Assembly: GCA_009809945.1 (NCBI GenBank)
Contig: WTPW01001252.1
Location: forward strand, 1-64,000
Direction of reading: 5' to 3'
DNA: 64,000 nt
From: Gigaspora margarita
Taxonomy: Eukaryota > Glomeromycota > Glomeromycetes > Diversisporales > Gigasporaceae
Part shown: in pieces, positions 1 to 12,029 of the stretch
Layout: the number at the start of each line of letters is the position of its first letter
How positions within the stretch are numbered: the stretch's first letter is position 1
Translations under genes and position numbers: made by a program
Notes under the pieces: generated by a model
Databases searched by the model: none
What the model was told of the DNA's origin: nothing
Seen by the model: only the letters and a program-made list of their open reading frames with translations

Positions 1-1657
1 AAAATTATAAATATAACAAATATACAAAATAACTTTATATCCTAAATAAAAATTTATTAAAAATAAATAATCATACAATATACCAACAACTAACACGTAA
101 AATAACATAGCAAAATAAAAAATCAAAATAAAAAAACTCCCAGCGCATGGGCAGGCGCATGACTTGTTATCCTAGATAAACAAAATTAAAAAAAAAAGAC
201 TTGAGGCGCAGCTCTTCACAACATACGTATGAACGTAGGTTATTTTTGACTGGTAAATCACATGAAATTTAATATTTTATTATTATTGATTATATCCTAT
301 CATGTGATAATTGACCAATCACAACCGCTATTAAAATATTTTTACTAATATCAAATTGATGATGAATCGAATGGTATTGGCTACTATATGATGAGATATC
401 ACCACCTACCAACCACAGAATTTCATTCGTATTCATACATAATTTATTATTATTATTATTATTATTTTAAATCTATTCACTAATAAATATATTATCCTAA
501 AAGATTTTATCTTTTTTCCATCTTACATCTAAGTATTTATTAATTAGTATTATGTAATCGAGTTCATACGTATTTCATAATATAATTTTATGAGTATAAA
601 GCTAATAAACATATTTTCTTTCTATATTCTCCATGCAAACATTATTCAAACTCGTTTTGTAAGAAATTAAAGTTTGGTTAGTTGTACTTTAATAAGAAAA
701 CGTCCTTTTACATCTTTACGATGTACTGGTTAATTCAAATATTGAGTTGAAGTACCTTCTACTTCATATAAAACTTATAAAATTCGTCTCTAACAGAAAT
801 TTGTCAATATTGTGATTATTTTTGGCTAATTTTAATAAAGCGTAGGCCGTTCGACGGTTTTTCTGTTCTTCCTTTTTTTTTTTTTTTTATCTAATTTAAT
901 TGATAAGTTTCGAGAAATCACGAAAGCAAAAAGTACATTAAGGTGTATAAAAAAATTAAAAACTTTTTCATTCAATTGTGACGATCATCATCAAATTAGG
1001 GTTTATACAAAATTAAATAGGAAATATTCAATCAGAAAATAATCATATGTTTTACAAAGATTACAAAGATCTTTTTGAGTAAAATGATACTAATTCATCT
1101 ATATTTAAACTTTAAAGATTTAAATGTTCATTAATTCAAGTTAGAAACCAATTTTTTTTATTAATAAGGATTTTTTGTTTTTTTGTTTTTTTTTTTTTTA
1201 AAAAAAAATACAAGTTCAATGATTATTATAATAATAAAAAATTTTTAATTATTCAAAATTGAATGACAATTTTATAAAAATTATGAAAAGTTGACAACCT
1301 TTAGATTAAATAAATGATGATATTGCCCATGATTTAAAACTTTAGCATACGTAAGACCTAAAATCTAGAAGTTTGTTCACAATAGAGATGAGTAACGCAA
1401 ACAATGATTTGTAGTAAACCTTATGCTAAAATATGCAATACAATATTTTGCCAACCAATATTATTTATTGCAGATCATAATAAAATTTAGATCATGGCTA
1501 ATTTAGTGTAATGTACGGCGTCTATCATAATGCTATATATAGTAATATAATAGAAAGGTTAATAAAAAAATTCAAGTTTCACAGATTACGTTTACCTAAT
1601 TTTTATGAATTTAGTTCTAAATAAAAAATTTAGTTGATCAAATATGAATATGAATTA
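1..1657. other. AT-rich intergenic, no gene seen
   Basis: No convincing coding region on either strand. The stretch holds homopolymer runs, for example T-rich at 872-887 and 1171-1200, and an ATT microsatellite near 448-467. I see no RNA gene. Confidence 0.6.
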
Positions 1658-1912
1658 CATAATGTTTTGCGATACAATAATTAAACTTTTTTTTTAGTTC
1701 AAGGGGGTGCACTACAAATATTTGTAGTAAATGAAAATGTATTTTAGAATTATAGCATTTTTATGAATTTATGAATTGTGTAACGTTTTATTGAAATCTA
1801 CGGGAAAATGAGGCCGAAATCTAGAACATAATGCTTTGCGATAAAATCGGTTAATTTTATAACTTTTTTGTTAGTTCAAAGAGGGTGCACTACAAATATT
1901 TTGTAGTAAATG
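1658..1912 (+). repeat. diverged direct repeat, two copies
   Basis: About 80 bp at 1658-1732 recurs at 1827-1912. Both copies share an ATAATG-TTTGCGATA block, a T-run, then GTGCACTACAAATATTTTGTAGTAAATGA with small differences. The GTGCACTACAAATATTTGTAGT part is itself nearly palindromic. Purpose unknown. Confidence 0.6.
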
Positions 1913-2080
1913 ACTATTTATTCGTTATTATTTTTATTAACCTCATAAGCTATTGAACGATTAGAAATAAAGTGAATATACAGTTCTTTCACGAATAATT
2001 TCTTGGAAGAAGATTTCGCAACAAGATAGCGGTACAGGGTTATCACAATCAAAACCAAGTCCATCTAACAACAACGAAAA

Positions 2081-2190
2081 AGAATCTTAAAAATCTCCCA
2101 CGCTAAGCAGTCAAAGATACAGAATCTGAAAAACCTCCCACGCTTAAAAATCAAACGATATAGAATCTAAACTTCCACGCCTGGAAATAT
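2081..2190 (+). repeat. 41-bp tandem repeat in the 5' leader of the membrane-protein gene
   Basis: Three units begin with AGAATCT at 2081, 2121 and 2162, giving a period of 40-41 bp. Each holds a TCCCACGC or TTCCACGC core. The last unit ends 7 bp before the ATG at 2198, so the array lies in the probable 5' UTR or core promoter. A regulatory role is possible but not shown. Confidence 0.7.
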
Positions 2191-2197
2191 AAATGAA

Positions 2198-3880
2198 ATG
2201 ACTGAAATAAAATGGTTTGGGCCTAGACCGAATACAGCAACAGTATTGGCTGAATTAGCTTGCTTAACATTTACAACGGCATGGATTTGGAACTTTAATG
2301 AATTAATATTTCCGGTTGGAGACGTAATGATACATGGCTTGCCGTTAATAGTTACATATGTAATATCATATTCAATTGCTGATGTGTTAAATGCCATCTT
2401 TAATTGGTTTATTAGTAAGTATATTCATGACGAACGGGATTTAAAATATTTAAAGGTGATAGCCGCAAAATGTCAAGAACTTGGAATTTATACTTTACTT
2501 GAACGATTTTATTATGTTTGTAAGAATATATGTCATTTTGACCGCTTTATATTTATGTTTATTGGTTTTGTAGCTGCTTTGACTATATTTCTTAATTTTA
2601 TTGGATTTGCGATAAGCACCACTGCTCCAGTACCAGGCTTAATGCCAATCTATAGTAAAAGTCTTAATATTGATCCTTTAGCACCATGTGGTGTTGATAA
2701 TGCAGCATGTCCAGCCCTGTTACAAGATAGATTTAGGTTTATGTGGATTCAGGGAGCTTCGAATGTATTAATAAATGGAATTCCTGAACAATTATCTGTA
2801 AACTGGGGAGATGATCCGAAAGGTGAAAGAAAAGTGATGGTAGCAGTAGTAGATAATGATACCACTATAAATTATAAGTTTGTAAAAGATGATAAGTATT
2901 CAATTCCAGTTTTTAGTTTATCTACCATATGTAATACTGGAGATCCTCCCAATTTTCCAGGTTTTAAAACACCTTATCGTAAATTAAATTTAACAGATCA
3001 AATAAATTTAACACTAGCTGTAAATATGGACACTTGGTTAGAAAATCGATGGATAGCAGAAGTTATTGATCTTCAGCAAGATAATCTTAATGAAACAACA
3101 ATAATGACCATTAATTTTGTACAAGTATTAGGCCTTAACTCAAATTGTGAAGATGCTATTAGCATTAAAACTGAAAAATTTAATTTATGCTATCCAAATG
3201 TTGGTAAAAATATAACTTGTTTTATGAATACACATGTCGAGAAGATTTCATCTACACCTGCTGGATGTAAAAATAACTGTCCTCCTGTAAGTGGATATGG
3301 TGGTCTTAATACAGATAGAGTAAACTACTCAAATCCGAGACCGGTATATGGTGATTATATGCATAAGTCACTTGCTATATATGGTGGCCATATATTAATA
3401 CCACAATGTATAGATAATTCAGTTGGATGTGTGAAGTCTAATGAAAATAATGTAAGCCAAGTACAAGATAGATTTGCTGAGTTAATGTATGGAATTACTG
3501 CTTCAGGAGTTATGGCTCGACGAAGCTTGTTGTCAAATCATGGAACAATGATAAACATTCAATCTGTTGTTAGAGGAACTGCAGGTGTGATAATAAAGTT
3601 TGAACAAGGATATTGTTTAACAATTTTAATAGCTCTTGGTAGTTGTTGGATTGCGTTTATAGTTTGGCTTTTATACGCTGTTGATTATAAAAGTAAGGTT
3701 TATAATTTTAATCATAAGGATCAAATTACTTGTGACTGGTTATTAGATGGCCAAAACAATGATCCAGATAGGTTTACGAAGGGTATTGATATCATAATTA
3801 TTTTCATTATAATTGTTGTTTATGGTAGTATCATAGGATTGATATATTCTAATAGCTCGTATAAATTAGAGCATATGTGA
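2198..3880 (+). CDS. intronless five-helix membrane protein, unknown function
   Basis: 560 residues, continuous from ATG 2198. I do not recognise the family. Three hydrophobic segments lie near the N terminus (about residues 14-34, 44-64 and 116-140) and two near the C terminus (about 471-493 and 530-550). Between them is a polar region of roughly 330 residues, rich in cysteines and N-x-S/T sequons (such as NDT, NLT, NET, NIT), which suggests a glycosylated, disulphide-bonded lumenal or extracellular domain. The C-terminal tail is short. Codon use is AT-rich like the rest of the window and the frame is undamaged, so it is probably a real host gene. No intron is visible, and a long A tract starts about 60 bp after the stop, so a retroposed origin should be considered. 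It could be a lineage-specific plasma-membrane or secretory-pathway protein. Confidence 0.75.
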   Translation: MTEIKWFGPRPNTATVLAELACLTFTTAWIWNFNELIFPVGDVMIHGLPLIVTYVISYSIADVLNAIFNWFISKYIHDERDLKYLKVIAAKCQELGIYTLLERFYYVCKNICHFDRFIFMFIGFVAALTIFLNFIGFAISTTAPVPGLMPIYSKSLNIDPLAPCGVDNAACPALLQDRFRFMWIQGASNVLINGIPEQLSVNWGDDPKGERKVMVAVVDNDTTINYKFVKDDKYSIPVFSLSTICNTGDPPNFPGFKTPYRKLNLTDQINLTLAVNMDTWLENRWIAEVIDLQQDNLNETTIMTINFVQVLGLNSNCEDAISIKTEKFNLCYPNVGKNITCFMNTHVEKISSTPAGCKNNCPPVSGYGGLNTDRVNYSNPRPVYGDYMHKSLAIYGGHILIPQCIDNSVGCVKSNENNVSQVQDRFAELMYGITASGVMARRSLLSNHGTMINIQSVVRGTAGVIIKFEQGYCLTILIALGSCWIAFIVWLLYAVDYKSKVYNFNHKDQITCDWLLDGQNNDPDRFTKGIDIIIIFIIIVVYGSIIGLIYSNSSYKLEHM

Positions 3881-3937
3881 ATGGCTTCTAAGATCAACTT
3901 GTTAGAAATAGCAATTTATTGAGTTTGTGGAAATGAC

Positions 3938-3940
<3 letters not shown>

Positions 3941-3983
<43 letters not shown>
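3941..3983 (+). repeat. A43 tract 3' of the membrane-protein gene
   Basis: An uninterrupted run of 43 A begins 60 bp after the TGA at 3878-3880. It sits where a templated poly(A) tail of a retrocopy would lie. I found no clear matching target duplication upstream of the gene. Confidence 0.8.
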
Positions 3984-3986
<3 letters not shown>

Positions 3987-5279
3987 GTTAAGTAAAATAA
4001 AGTATATTTGAATATTGAGATTTAAGAGATAAATGAATTTTTTCAAATTATTTTTGCTTTTACTATTAGTCCTAATTTTATAACAGAGATCGTACTAATG
4101 CTTGCTCATATCACAATTTACCAAGGTTCGACATAATTTACCAAGGTTCGAAATATGATTGCTGTCAAGGGAAAATCTGTTATCGGGCTTTCAATTAAAT
4201 TTTGTACCGGACAAAATCAGTTTAATTTATTATTGTATCCGGTATAAAATATCATTGAAAACCCTTTTCCTTTGGCAGCACTCATATAGCAAATATAGTA
4301 TTTTTGAAATTGCATTAAATTTATTTCTATTTGTAATTAAAACTAGAATATGATTACGTGGTGGTTTCGCCTCCTGAATTAATGAATATTCATTTTACTT
4401 ACTAGCAAAGAATAGCTTATCTTAAATAATTTGTTTAAAGAATTTGTTTTTTTTTTCACTCACGTAGTAAATTAAAGCCAAAAATAAATTTGATAATAAA
4501 AAAAAAATTTTTGTAAAGATATTGTAACGATTTAATTTTATAACTTTCCTTTTAATTAAAGTACATCATATAAAGTGGCATGCATATTGATATGAGGCTA
4601 TCATGTCTCAGATGCAGTGATTCAGATATATTTCTAAAGTAATTTTTAAAACAAATCAAATTTTTTGAAATTTCAACCAAATTGATTCCAAATTTATAGA
4701 AATTAAATCGTAAATCTGGAATATAAACATAGTTTTAAAGGCAGTAATAAATTGAAAATTTTTAAAATGGTCTAAAGAATTGAAATTTTTATTCAAATAA
4801 CTAAAATAGTCGAAAAAAATCGAAAATTTGTTAAATAAATCGAAATATTACATTGAAACGAAATAATACAGTATTTTCATGTCCTTGCTATCGAGATTTT
4901 ATAGTATTAAAATACAAGTATGGACAAAGAATTTCAAGATGAATTTATAAAAGGAATCCATGCGGACAGTCATGACTTAACAATGTTATTCAAAAACATA
5001 CCTTCCTCAAGTTCCAGACAATTAAACTATTAGAACTTCGGCAACCTTTACATGAAAGTAATAAGTATATAAAAAAAGAATATCTTGTCTCAAATAATAT
5101 TTTACTTCATTATTGAATAATTGAATTACATTATTCTTGCAAAGATAAATATTTGAACATTTTGTTTCTGCTATAAGAGCAAAATAACATTTACATTTTC
5201 ATTTTTCCGATTCATTTATATTCTCATTTTTTTTTCGTTTCATATAAATTTTCAATAATATAAATGCTATAATCGTTAT
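3984..5279. other. intergenic, no gene seen
   Basis: AT-rich sequence. A 20-bp unit is tandemly repeated at 4116-4155 (core TTTACCAAGGTTCGA; the GGTTCGA resembles a tRNA B box, but no tRNA fold is evident). A short inverted repeat, TACCGGA/TCCGGTA, spans about 4204-4247. This is also the 3' flank of the H4 gene. Confidence 0.5.
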
Positions 5280-5697
5280 TTATTTAAACCCGTATAAGGT
5301 TCTACCCCGTTTTTTCAGTGCCAATAGCACTTCCATCACGCTAATTGTTTTTTTACTTTTGTACTCAGCGTAGGAAACGACATCTCTGAGTACGTCGTGT
5401 AAAAAAATTTTCAAGGCATTTCGCGCTTCCTCATATATACCAGCAGATATCCGCTTCACACCACCTCGACGTGCTAACCTGCGAATATCAGGTTTGGTAA
5501 TTCCTTTAATGTTTTCGCGGAGGAGTTTCTAAATTGATAAATATCACAAATTAACATGATTAATTACATTGATTATGATAATGCACGACATTAGCTATTT
5601 TTTAATGAATCGATATTATAGACAAATATTTAGGCTTTCTTACCCTATGCCTCTTTCCTTTGCCTTTTCCTATTCCTTTACCACGACCTTGAATCAT
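5280..5697 (-). CDS. divergent histone H4 variant, two exons
   Basis: Exon 1 is 5644-5697 (18 codons, ATG at 5697). A 115-bp intron at 5529-5643 has GTAAG and TTTAG borders. Exon 2 is 5280-5528 (82 codons, TAA at 5280-5282). The product is 100 residues; canonical H4 is about 102-103. The tail keeps GRGKG and KRHRK, but the segment between them is two residues shorter than canonical. [13 protein letters not shown] in the first helix/loop region is unchanged, and the protein ends RTLYGF then K. From RHRK onward I count about 56 of 85 positions identical to canonical H4, which is very low for this family. Changes include the YKSKK segment in place of HAKRK and MEVLLALK in place of MDVVYALK, which replaces the tyrosine usually packed against H2B. 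The frame is clean and most changes are conservative, so it looks like a functional specialised H4 rather than decay. The intron falls exactly between Arg19 and Lys20 equivalents. No H3 partner is visible nearby. Confidence 0.85.
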
Positions 5698-7597
5698 CTT
5701 TAGATTTCCGTACTATAATCTTGTAATTTTAGTAATGGGTAGATATCTATTTGTCAAGATCAAATGTATGTTCAACAACAATTAAAATATTTTATATTAC
5801 CTATTTACCTTTTATCTAGTGATAAGAGATATAAGAAAATATCAAAGTTGATACTTCTATTAATAAATACATATATCGCGAAATAGCAATTACTAAAGCA
5901 TTATGTCGTATTATTATTATTGTTATTAAGAAACTCATATGGGCATTAAACTTTTTTCAACATTAAAAAAAATATAATGATATCATGATATATTACATAT
6001 TAATGACGTCTTACAAAAAAAAATTTACAGAATAAAACATAACTTTTGATCAACCTCAAATAATACACCTATGAAACAATTAGAATGTAATTAATAATTG
6101 CTGTATATAACGAGCTTATAATATATCTTCCGCTTATTATAACCCTGCATATGAGCGAAATTTTGTGAATTGGTAATTATTAAATCGTAAATGATAACAA
6201 TTCATAAAACTTAACCAATCATTTAATGATATTGCGTAATTGCAGAAATAATTTAACTGTGCGATTGTATTTTATTGGCTAGCCTTTTTGTTTTGTTTCT
6301 TATTAAATCACTTAGAAACCTTATGAAACCGTCTATAACAAAATATAATAAGACTATATGATTGTTTGATCGTTTTATTAGTTAATACTTTGATATAGTG
6401 AAGCTACACACGTGCTATTATTGCTTAGAGTATAACAAATTAATATTAACTCATTGATGAATAAGTCTATGATACTGTATCATTTAATTTTAGTGATAGA
6501 TCAATGGAACACCTTTTATAAATACACACGTAATACATATCAGATATCAGATATTCATAGTTCGAATAAACGTAGTGAAAAAAATTCCTTCATTATGAGG
6601 TCTTGTATTTTAGGGACATAAAATGGTTTTAAAGTAAAAACAAAATAATAAAACGGATAACAAAGCTTAATCTCTACAACTTCAGGCTTTATGCACTATA
6701 TAAACATAAAGTATTTATTTACTCCACACAATAAAAATTATTAAAATAAAATGAAGTAAATCATGGTAAACCGAATTTTTTAATCATACTAAATAAGTTA
6801 TATGAAATCACAATACAAGATCCTATTCCTCCGCTTATACTATTTGTTGGCCTTTCTATCTGTAAAACAAAAATGAGTATCACCAAACAAAATCAAAAAG
6901 TTTTATAACGTATACATGTTTTGGTTTGATGACACTTTATGTAGATAAAAGCAAAAAAAAAAATAATAAATTTCAAGCCACAAAAATTCAATTGCATTGC
7001 TAATCAGTTTAGATTATGAATCTTTATCGATACGGGATCTTTACATCAAAAAAAATTTAGATTATTGAGTTTTATGCTTTTACTAAAGCGCACCTATGAT
7101 CACAATTCGTCGGGTTTTTGGAATTTTACTTTTATTTAAATCTCTTAAATTTACAAGATCAAATTTCAAAAAAAAAATCCCCTGGGCTTCTTTTAGTATT
7201 ATTCATTTTAGATTTCGATACTTATTATGTACCGGTAGTATTAATGTTATGTAGCAAAAATCGTAAATTTTGATCTTGTAAATTTAGAATTTAAATAAAG
7301 GGAAATTTCTAAAATCTACCGAGGGTTGGTAAAATTCAGCTCCTAAATTATGGGCAGGGCTGCAAATTGCATATAGATCCTAGTACGTTGCAGCTATTAC
7401 AAATTAAATGAAAATTAGTTTATAGAGATAAAAATTAGAGTAGCTTTATTATTATATTAAATACTTTATATAGGCTATGTGATATATTCATTAAATTGAT
7501 ATTTACCATAATCTATAATATTATATTTATACAGGTCGAACTCTAAAATTTCGACAAGATTTCTGTGAAATATTAGTGGAATATAGGAAGTTTACAA
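5698..7597. other. intergenic with an inverted repeat
   Basis: No coding signal. Arms at about 7132-7165 and 7264-7297 (core TAAATTTACAAGATCAAA and its complement) form an inverted repeat around a loop of about 100 bp. The segment adjoining 5697 is the promoter side of the H4 gene; I see no obvious TATA or histone-type element there. Confidence 0.5.
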
Positions 7598-7807
7598 GGC
7601 TGATAGGTACCCGATATTTGGCACGTATTATTGTCTATTAGATAGATGTCGCTTCCGATAGGTCTATTAGACATTCGATGCTTCTATTGTAAAATAGAAT
7701 ATTTGATATTTTTGTTAATAGAAGTATCAGATATCTAATAGGCCTATCGGAAGCGATATCTATTCGATAGGTCGCAATACGTGCCAAATATCAAATAGCT
7801 ATCGGCT
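7598..7807. repeat. 210-bp foldback element
   Basis: The left arm (about 7598-7690) and right arm (about 7720-7807) are imperfect inverted copies. Shared blocks are TTTGGCACGTATT, TCGCTTCCGATAGG and GATAGG with their complements, around a short AT-rich loop. It looks like a MITE or foldback. I could not settle a target duplication. Confidence 0.65.
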
Positions 7808-8727
7808 TTATTTCAATATCTCAGAATTTGTAATTAATACTTGTATATTATCGAAAAATCTGTACTTAATATATATTTTTTGCAAATTTGTAAATATAGT
7901 TTTAATTAATTATAATAGATTGCTCTCCAATGTATTATACAAATTTGTATTTTATAAAATATAATTATAACTATTTTTATTAAGAATAGCTCTAATACTT
8001 ATTATTTGTGTTGACCGTGATTTATCGACTCGACTATTCAATATTTAAAAATCGGTTTAGTCAGCTAAGTCAAAGTCAATCACCCTAATTGTGTCTTCTG
8101 AAGCTATCGGAGATTTTCTCAGATTTTTTTGCTCGTATCTTATGTTGGTTGACTTTCTTTTCAGATCCTACTACAATTCCTATCTTTAAATTTTTTTTTT
8201 AATTCCATAATTATATGCCGTCCCTTTTTAACTAAGAAGGGTAATGAAAACAACCGAATCGAATTAGCCTGACCTGAATTTAATTGGTTACCGTAATTTT
8301 TAATATAATCTAACGTTAAATAAAATTAACTAAGTTGATAAATCAACCAATGGAAAATCGACTACAAACATATTTTATCTAACATAAACTATATATAATA
8401 GGGCAGATGATCTATTTCTAACTAAAACAAACGAATATGACGCGTTTGAACTATGTCAATAACTAAATCGGAATAACTAGGCTTTATTATATGGTACAGA
8501 CTTTAAGTGCAGAATTTATTTATTAAATAATTGATAGTTAGAGATGTATATAGGTAAAATTTAGCATTGAAAGTTTTTTATTTATAAGTCAAATTGTAGT
8601 TTGCATGGTGAAATATTGTGATATTTACAGTTTATTTCTTTTTTTGAGTCATTATATTGCACTTAATCTTGTGAATTTGTTGACCATAACCAGGGGACGT
8701 CTAAAGCAGAGCAGATTCTTATAAGGC
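7808..8727. other. intergenic, no gene seen
   Basis: AT-rich, with scattered CGACTCGACT and CGGTTTAGTC motifs near 8025-8060 that resemble subterminal sequence of decayed hAT-like elements elsewhere in the window (for example 60150-60240). Confidence 0.4.
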
Positions 8728-8895
8728 CATGCAAATTTAATTTTCGTTTTGCATTACCCACCAACTCAAAATTTCCAAAACCCTCGAAATTTTTATTTTA
8801 TTTTATTTTGGTCCCAATTCTTTTAAAACAAGCATAATAATGTTTATTTTAATGATATTTAATTAATATGGTTCAAAACAATCGATATTGATCAT
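8728..8895 (+). repeat. dispersed repeat, GGCCAYGCAAA family, copy 1
   Basis: Starts GGCCATGCAAATTTAATTTT, continues CGTTTTGCATTACCC, and ends AAAACAATCGATATTGAT. The same roughly 165-bp sequence occurs inverted at 39708-39875, and its first 50 bp recur at 59746. Only the 59.7-kb copy has both inverted termini, so this one is probably a truncated copy. Confidence 0.7.
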
Positions 8896-8972
8896 CCCTA
8901 TATAAAAAGTGGTCCGGGGTGTGGTAAGGGTTGGTGTCGGGAATACACGAAATGACACGGTCAGAGTGATAC

Positions 8973-11900
8973 TAGAGTGATAAATCAATTAAGTAATCAC
9001 CCAAACTATAGAATTTTATACATATATTTTATACATATTTTTAAAATATTGATATACAATACGAACATTAAAAATTATTGCCCAAATAAATTTTTAAACA
9101 ACTTGTTTGCACTTTTTTCACGTTCATTGTCATCATTGAAAATTTCACAACTTGAATTTGACTTGGATATTGGTTCCAATTGCTGACGTTTCTTGCTCTA
9201 AGTTCTGTCAAATCTGAAGAATTATAGATTTCATTAAGCGGCATACTTGATAATTGTAATTTTGATTGTTGAAGGCTTTCGCTCATATTTGGATGAGTTT
9301 TGAGATCCTATTTATTGGAGAGTCCTTCAACCTGTTGCTGATGGACTACAATATACCAGACTCAATGCTTGACAAATTCGAATATTTTAGGGAATTGGTT
9401 CAAAGGTTTTTGCTTTTTCTGAATAAACTCGTGAAATTCTGAATTAAATATAGGATCACGCAATGCAGCTGATAAACCAAAGTCATTAAAATCATTGCAT
9501 TCAATATCCAATTCTATAAACTTCACATAGCAGAGTTCTCACAAAAAGGCACTGATGACCAAGCTATTCCTAAAGCCACATGAGCAAAACTTCCTGTCCA
9601 AATTTTCTACCTAAACAACAAATACTTAATGGTAAATGCAACCAACAATCTAACCATTTCTCGTAAAGTTCTAATGCTTTTTGTGTACCACGTTCAAGGT
9701 CTAGAACAAGTTTATTTAGTTGATCTTCTAACAAATTAATACTTTCTAATAGTTCTTCCTCAAAGAATAAATAAGGATCTTTAGTGATATTTTTAAGCTT
9801 CATTGTTATACAAACTATAAAATCGGGCATTTGGTGGCACATATGCCAGGAGGAATATTGGTTGGCACAGAATTTTGATAAAATATCTTTAATTCAGGAT
9901 CATATCCTGTAATAAACTTGGCCATTGGATAATAAAATTCTTTACCAAAGCGAACTAATAACTTAATTTGAATGTTTAAAAGTGGATCATGAAACTAATT
10001 TTCAAATAATTCCCACTTTTTTATATATGATTTTGGTGTGTTGCTTCGGACTTTAAGACATGATAAAAACCACTTTGTAAACAGTTTATAAACATTTCTT
10101 CGCTTTAAGTATTGTTCTGCACACACAAATTCATAAAGCCACCATGATCAAATGGGTCGTTGATATTTAGTTAGCTTATACTTAAATCGTTCTATATAAA
10201 GTTGGCAAATATAATCTGATCGTATTCCTATAGGTTTATCTTTATCACTTTTATCGTAACCATCATTAAGTTCCCAAGCCAAATACAAAACGTTTGCTGA
10301 GAGTTCTTTTTGTAAAACCCACTAATATTAGACAGTTTCCAAATGTAACCTCTTCAAAGTTATTTATTATAATGTGTGTTACATGAATTCCACATAGAAT
10401 TTGAAATAATATAGCACCACTTATTTTGTTAAACAAAGTAATCGCACTTCCATTCTTTCAACTCATGTAATTTGTGTTATCTGAAACACAGATTAAACAT
10501 CTTTGTGGATTTATATTAAAGTTATTAAAGGTATTATATATGGATTGAGCAACTGACTTTCAATTACAACTTTGTAAGTCCTTCATTTCTAGTAGTTGAA
10601 AATCTGGCCTATGATTTTTTGTATTCCAGAATAAAATGCAAAGTACGAAAATTTTTTGTTGGCCTGAGTTGACTCATCTACCATTATTCCAATAGTAGAG
10701 TCGTTACTTTGACTTAAAATTTGATTTACATGAAGTTCGCTAATTTCTTTATTCCATTGAATGATGGATTTATATGAAATTGATGATAAAGAACTTACTC
10801 CAGTTAAAAAAAAAACCAATATTATTTGTATGGCTTGAGCAGTGCTTCGAAACGACATTTGACTAATTTGTGAAATTTGCATAGCTATACTAATAAATTG
10901 AGATGTATATTGATGCTTGTTTTGTTTAAGTAATGCCAATATACTTGCTTTTAAACTTTGCGAATTTGCAAGTAAAGGCCTACGGGCAGCTGCACACATT
11001 TTTAAAATGTGTTGCCTTTGTTTATGCTTATATTGTGATAATGTCCCACTAAATGTTTGATTTTGTGATCCTTTTTAGCATTCAAGTGTTATAATCAACT
11101 TATTGTTTTTTGTAATTCTTTATTATTTTGGATTAATGAACTTGAATCTTGATCCGCTTTGTAAAGAGAAGAGTTTAAAAAATCTAAGCCTTATCCTGCA
11201 AGTAAGGTGAACATAATTTACCCTCATTTTGTCCTTTAGAATACCGCATAGTATCAAGGAAATGAATTGCAGCTTTTAATTGATCATCAGGCAATGTTCG
11301 ATTGTATTGATTAATTTTTAAAGTATCATTCTATTTGATTTTTTTTCATTATTATTTGATTGCACAATACTTTGATATATTAACTGCACCTCACTATTAT
11401 CCATTTGTAGCAACAGCTGATTGATATCATGAATTAGTTTATTATGATGAGCAGCTTTTCGTGCATTCACTGATGCTTGACCCGCCTTGCGTGCTTTGGC
11501 TTGTTGTTTGGATACTCGGAGCATTTTATAGACTATTATAACTAACATTTTAAAATGTTCTATTAAACAATGATTCTAAATGTTTCAATTCATTATTGAA
11601 ATATGGAATTACCTTGAAAATTTCACAGGTTGGTTATAAAGTATCTAAAAATAAGGCTATATTTCTAATATTCTCTATTAAAATGTAAGTTTTGGGCATT
11701 GGTATTGCAGAATGTTCTAAATTTTGTCGATTCAAACAAAAAAGCTTTATCTTAAACATGCAAGTCAAAATTTAATTAAAACTTTGTAAAAAAAAAAACC
11801 AATATAGTTACTTTGAGATAGTTCTGCCACAGTATTTTCAATTGAAAGTAATTAGATAAATAAGTATAATATTTGCGTGAAAGCTTTAGAATTTTACGCT

Positions 11901-12029
11901 TTTCCTTATAATTAAAAGACTTAAATAATTTAATTGATCATTTTTTAATTTTACTGATAAAAATCTGATCATGGTAAAATGATCAATATAACTGATATAG
12001 TTTGATTACTTAGTTTATTTATCACCTTA
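8973..12029 (-). mobile_element. decayed DNA transposon, RNase-H-fold type, with 9-bp target duplication
   Basis: The terminal inverted repeats are about 35 bp (8973-9008 and 11995-12029): both contain GGTGATAAAT or AGTGATAAAT, then TAAGTAATCA and AAACTATA in inverted order. Directly outside lie identical 9-bp flanks, GAGTGATAC (8964-8972 and 12030-12038). The 3.06-kb interior encodes a broken transposase on the minus strand. A 9-bp duplication is longer than the 8 bp usual for hAT, though one of the nine bases could be chance. The right end lies 11 bp from the 5' LTR of the next element. Confidence 0.75.
9100..11548 (-). pseudogene. transposase pseudogene, RNase-H-like/hAT-like
   Basis: Minus-strand coding remnants run from an N-terminal basic, Q/K/A-rich segment (11318-11548), through 10589-10999 (contains GIMVDESTQANKK, the expected first acidic catalytic region, followed by FAFYSGIQ), then a segment at about 10270-10510 reading VSDNTNYMS, stop, then LFNKISGA and CGIHVTHIIINNFEEVTFG. 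After that come LYIERFKYKLTKYQRPI and KWFLSCLKVR, and 9570-9842 with a coiled-coil-like acidic stretch and WLHLPLSICCLG. A tail with an acidic frame lies near 9100-9290. At least six stops or frameshifts separate these blocks, so the gene is dead. The order of blocks matches a long RNase-H-fold transposase; I recall similar proteins being very numerous in R. irregularis. Superfamily assignment is tentative. Confidence 0.6.

Noticed and set aside
4116..4155. tRNA gene suggested by GGTTCGA motifs
   Set aside because: No acceptor stem, A box or cloverleaf can be drawn; it is a 20-bp tandem repeat.
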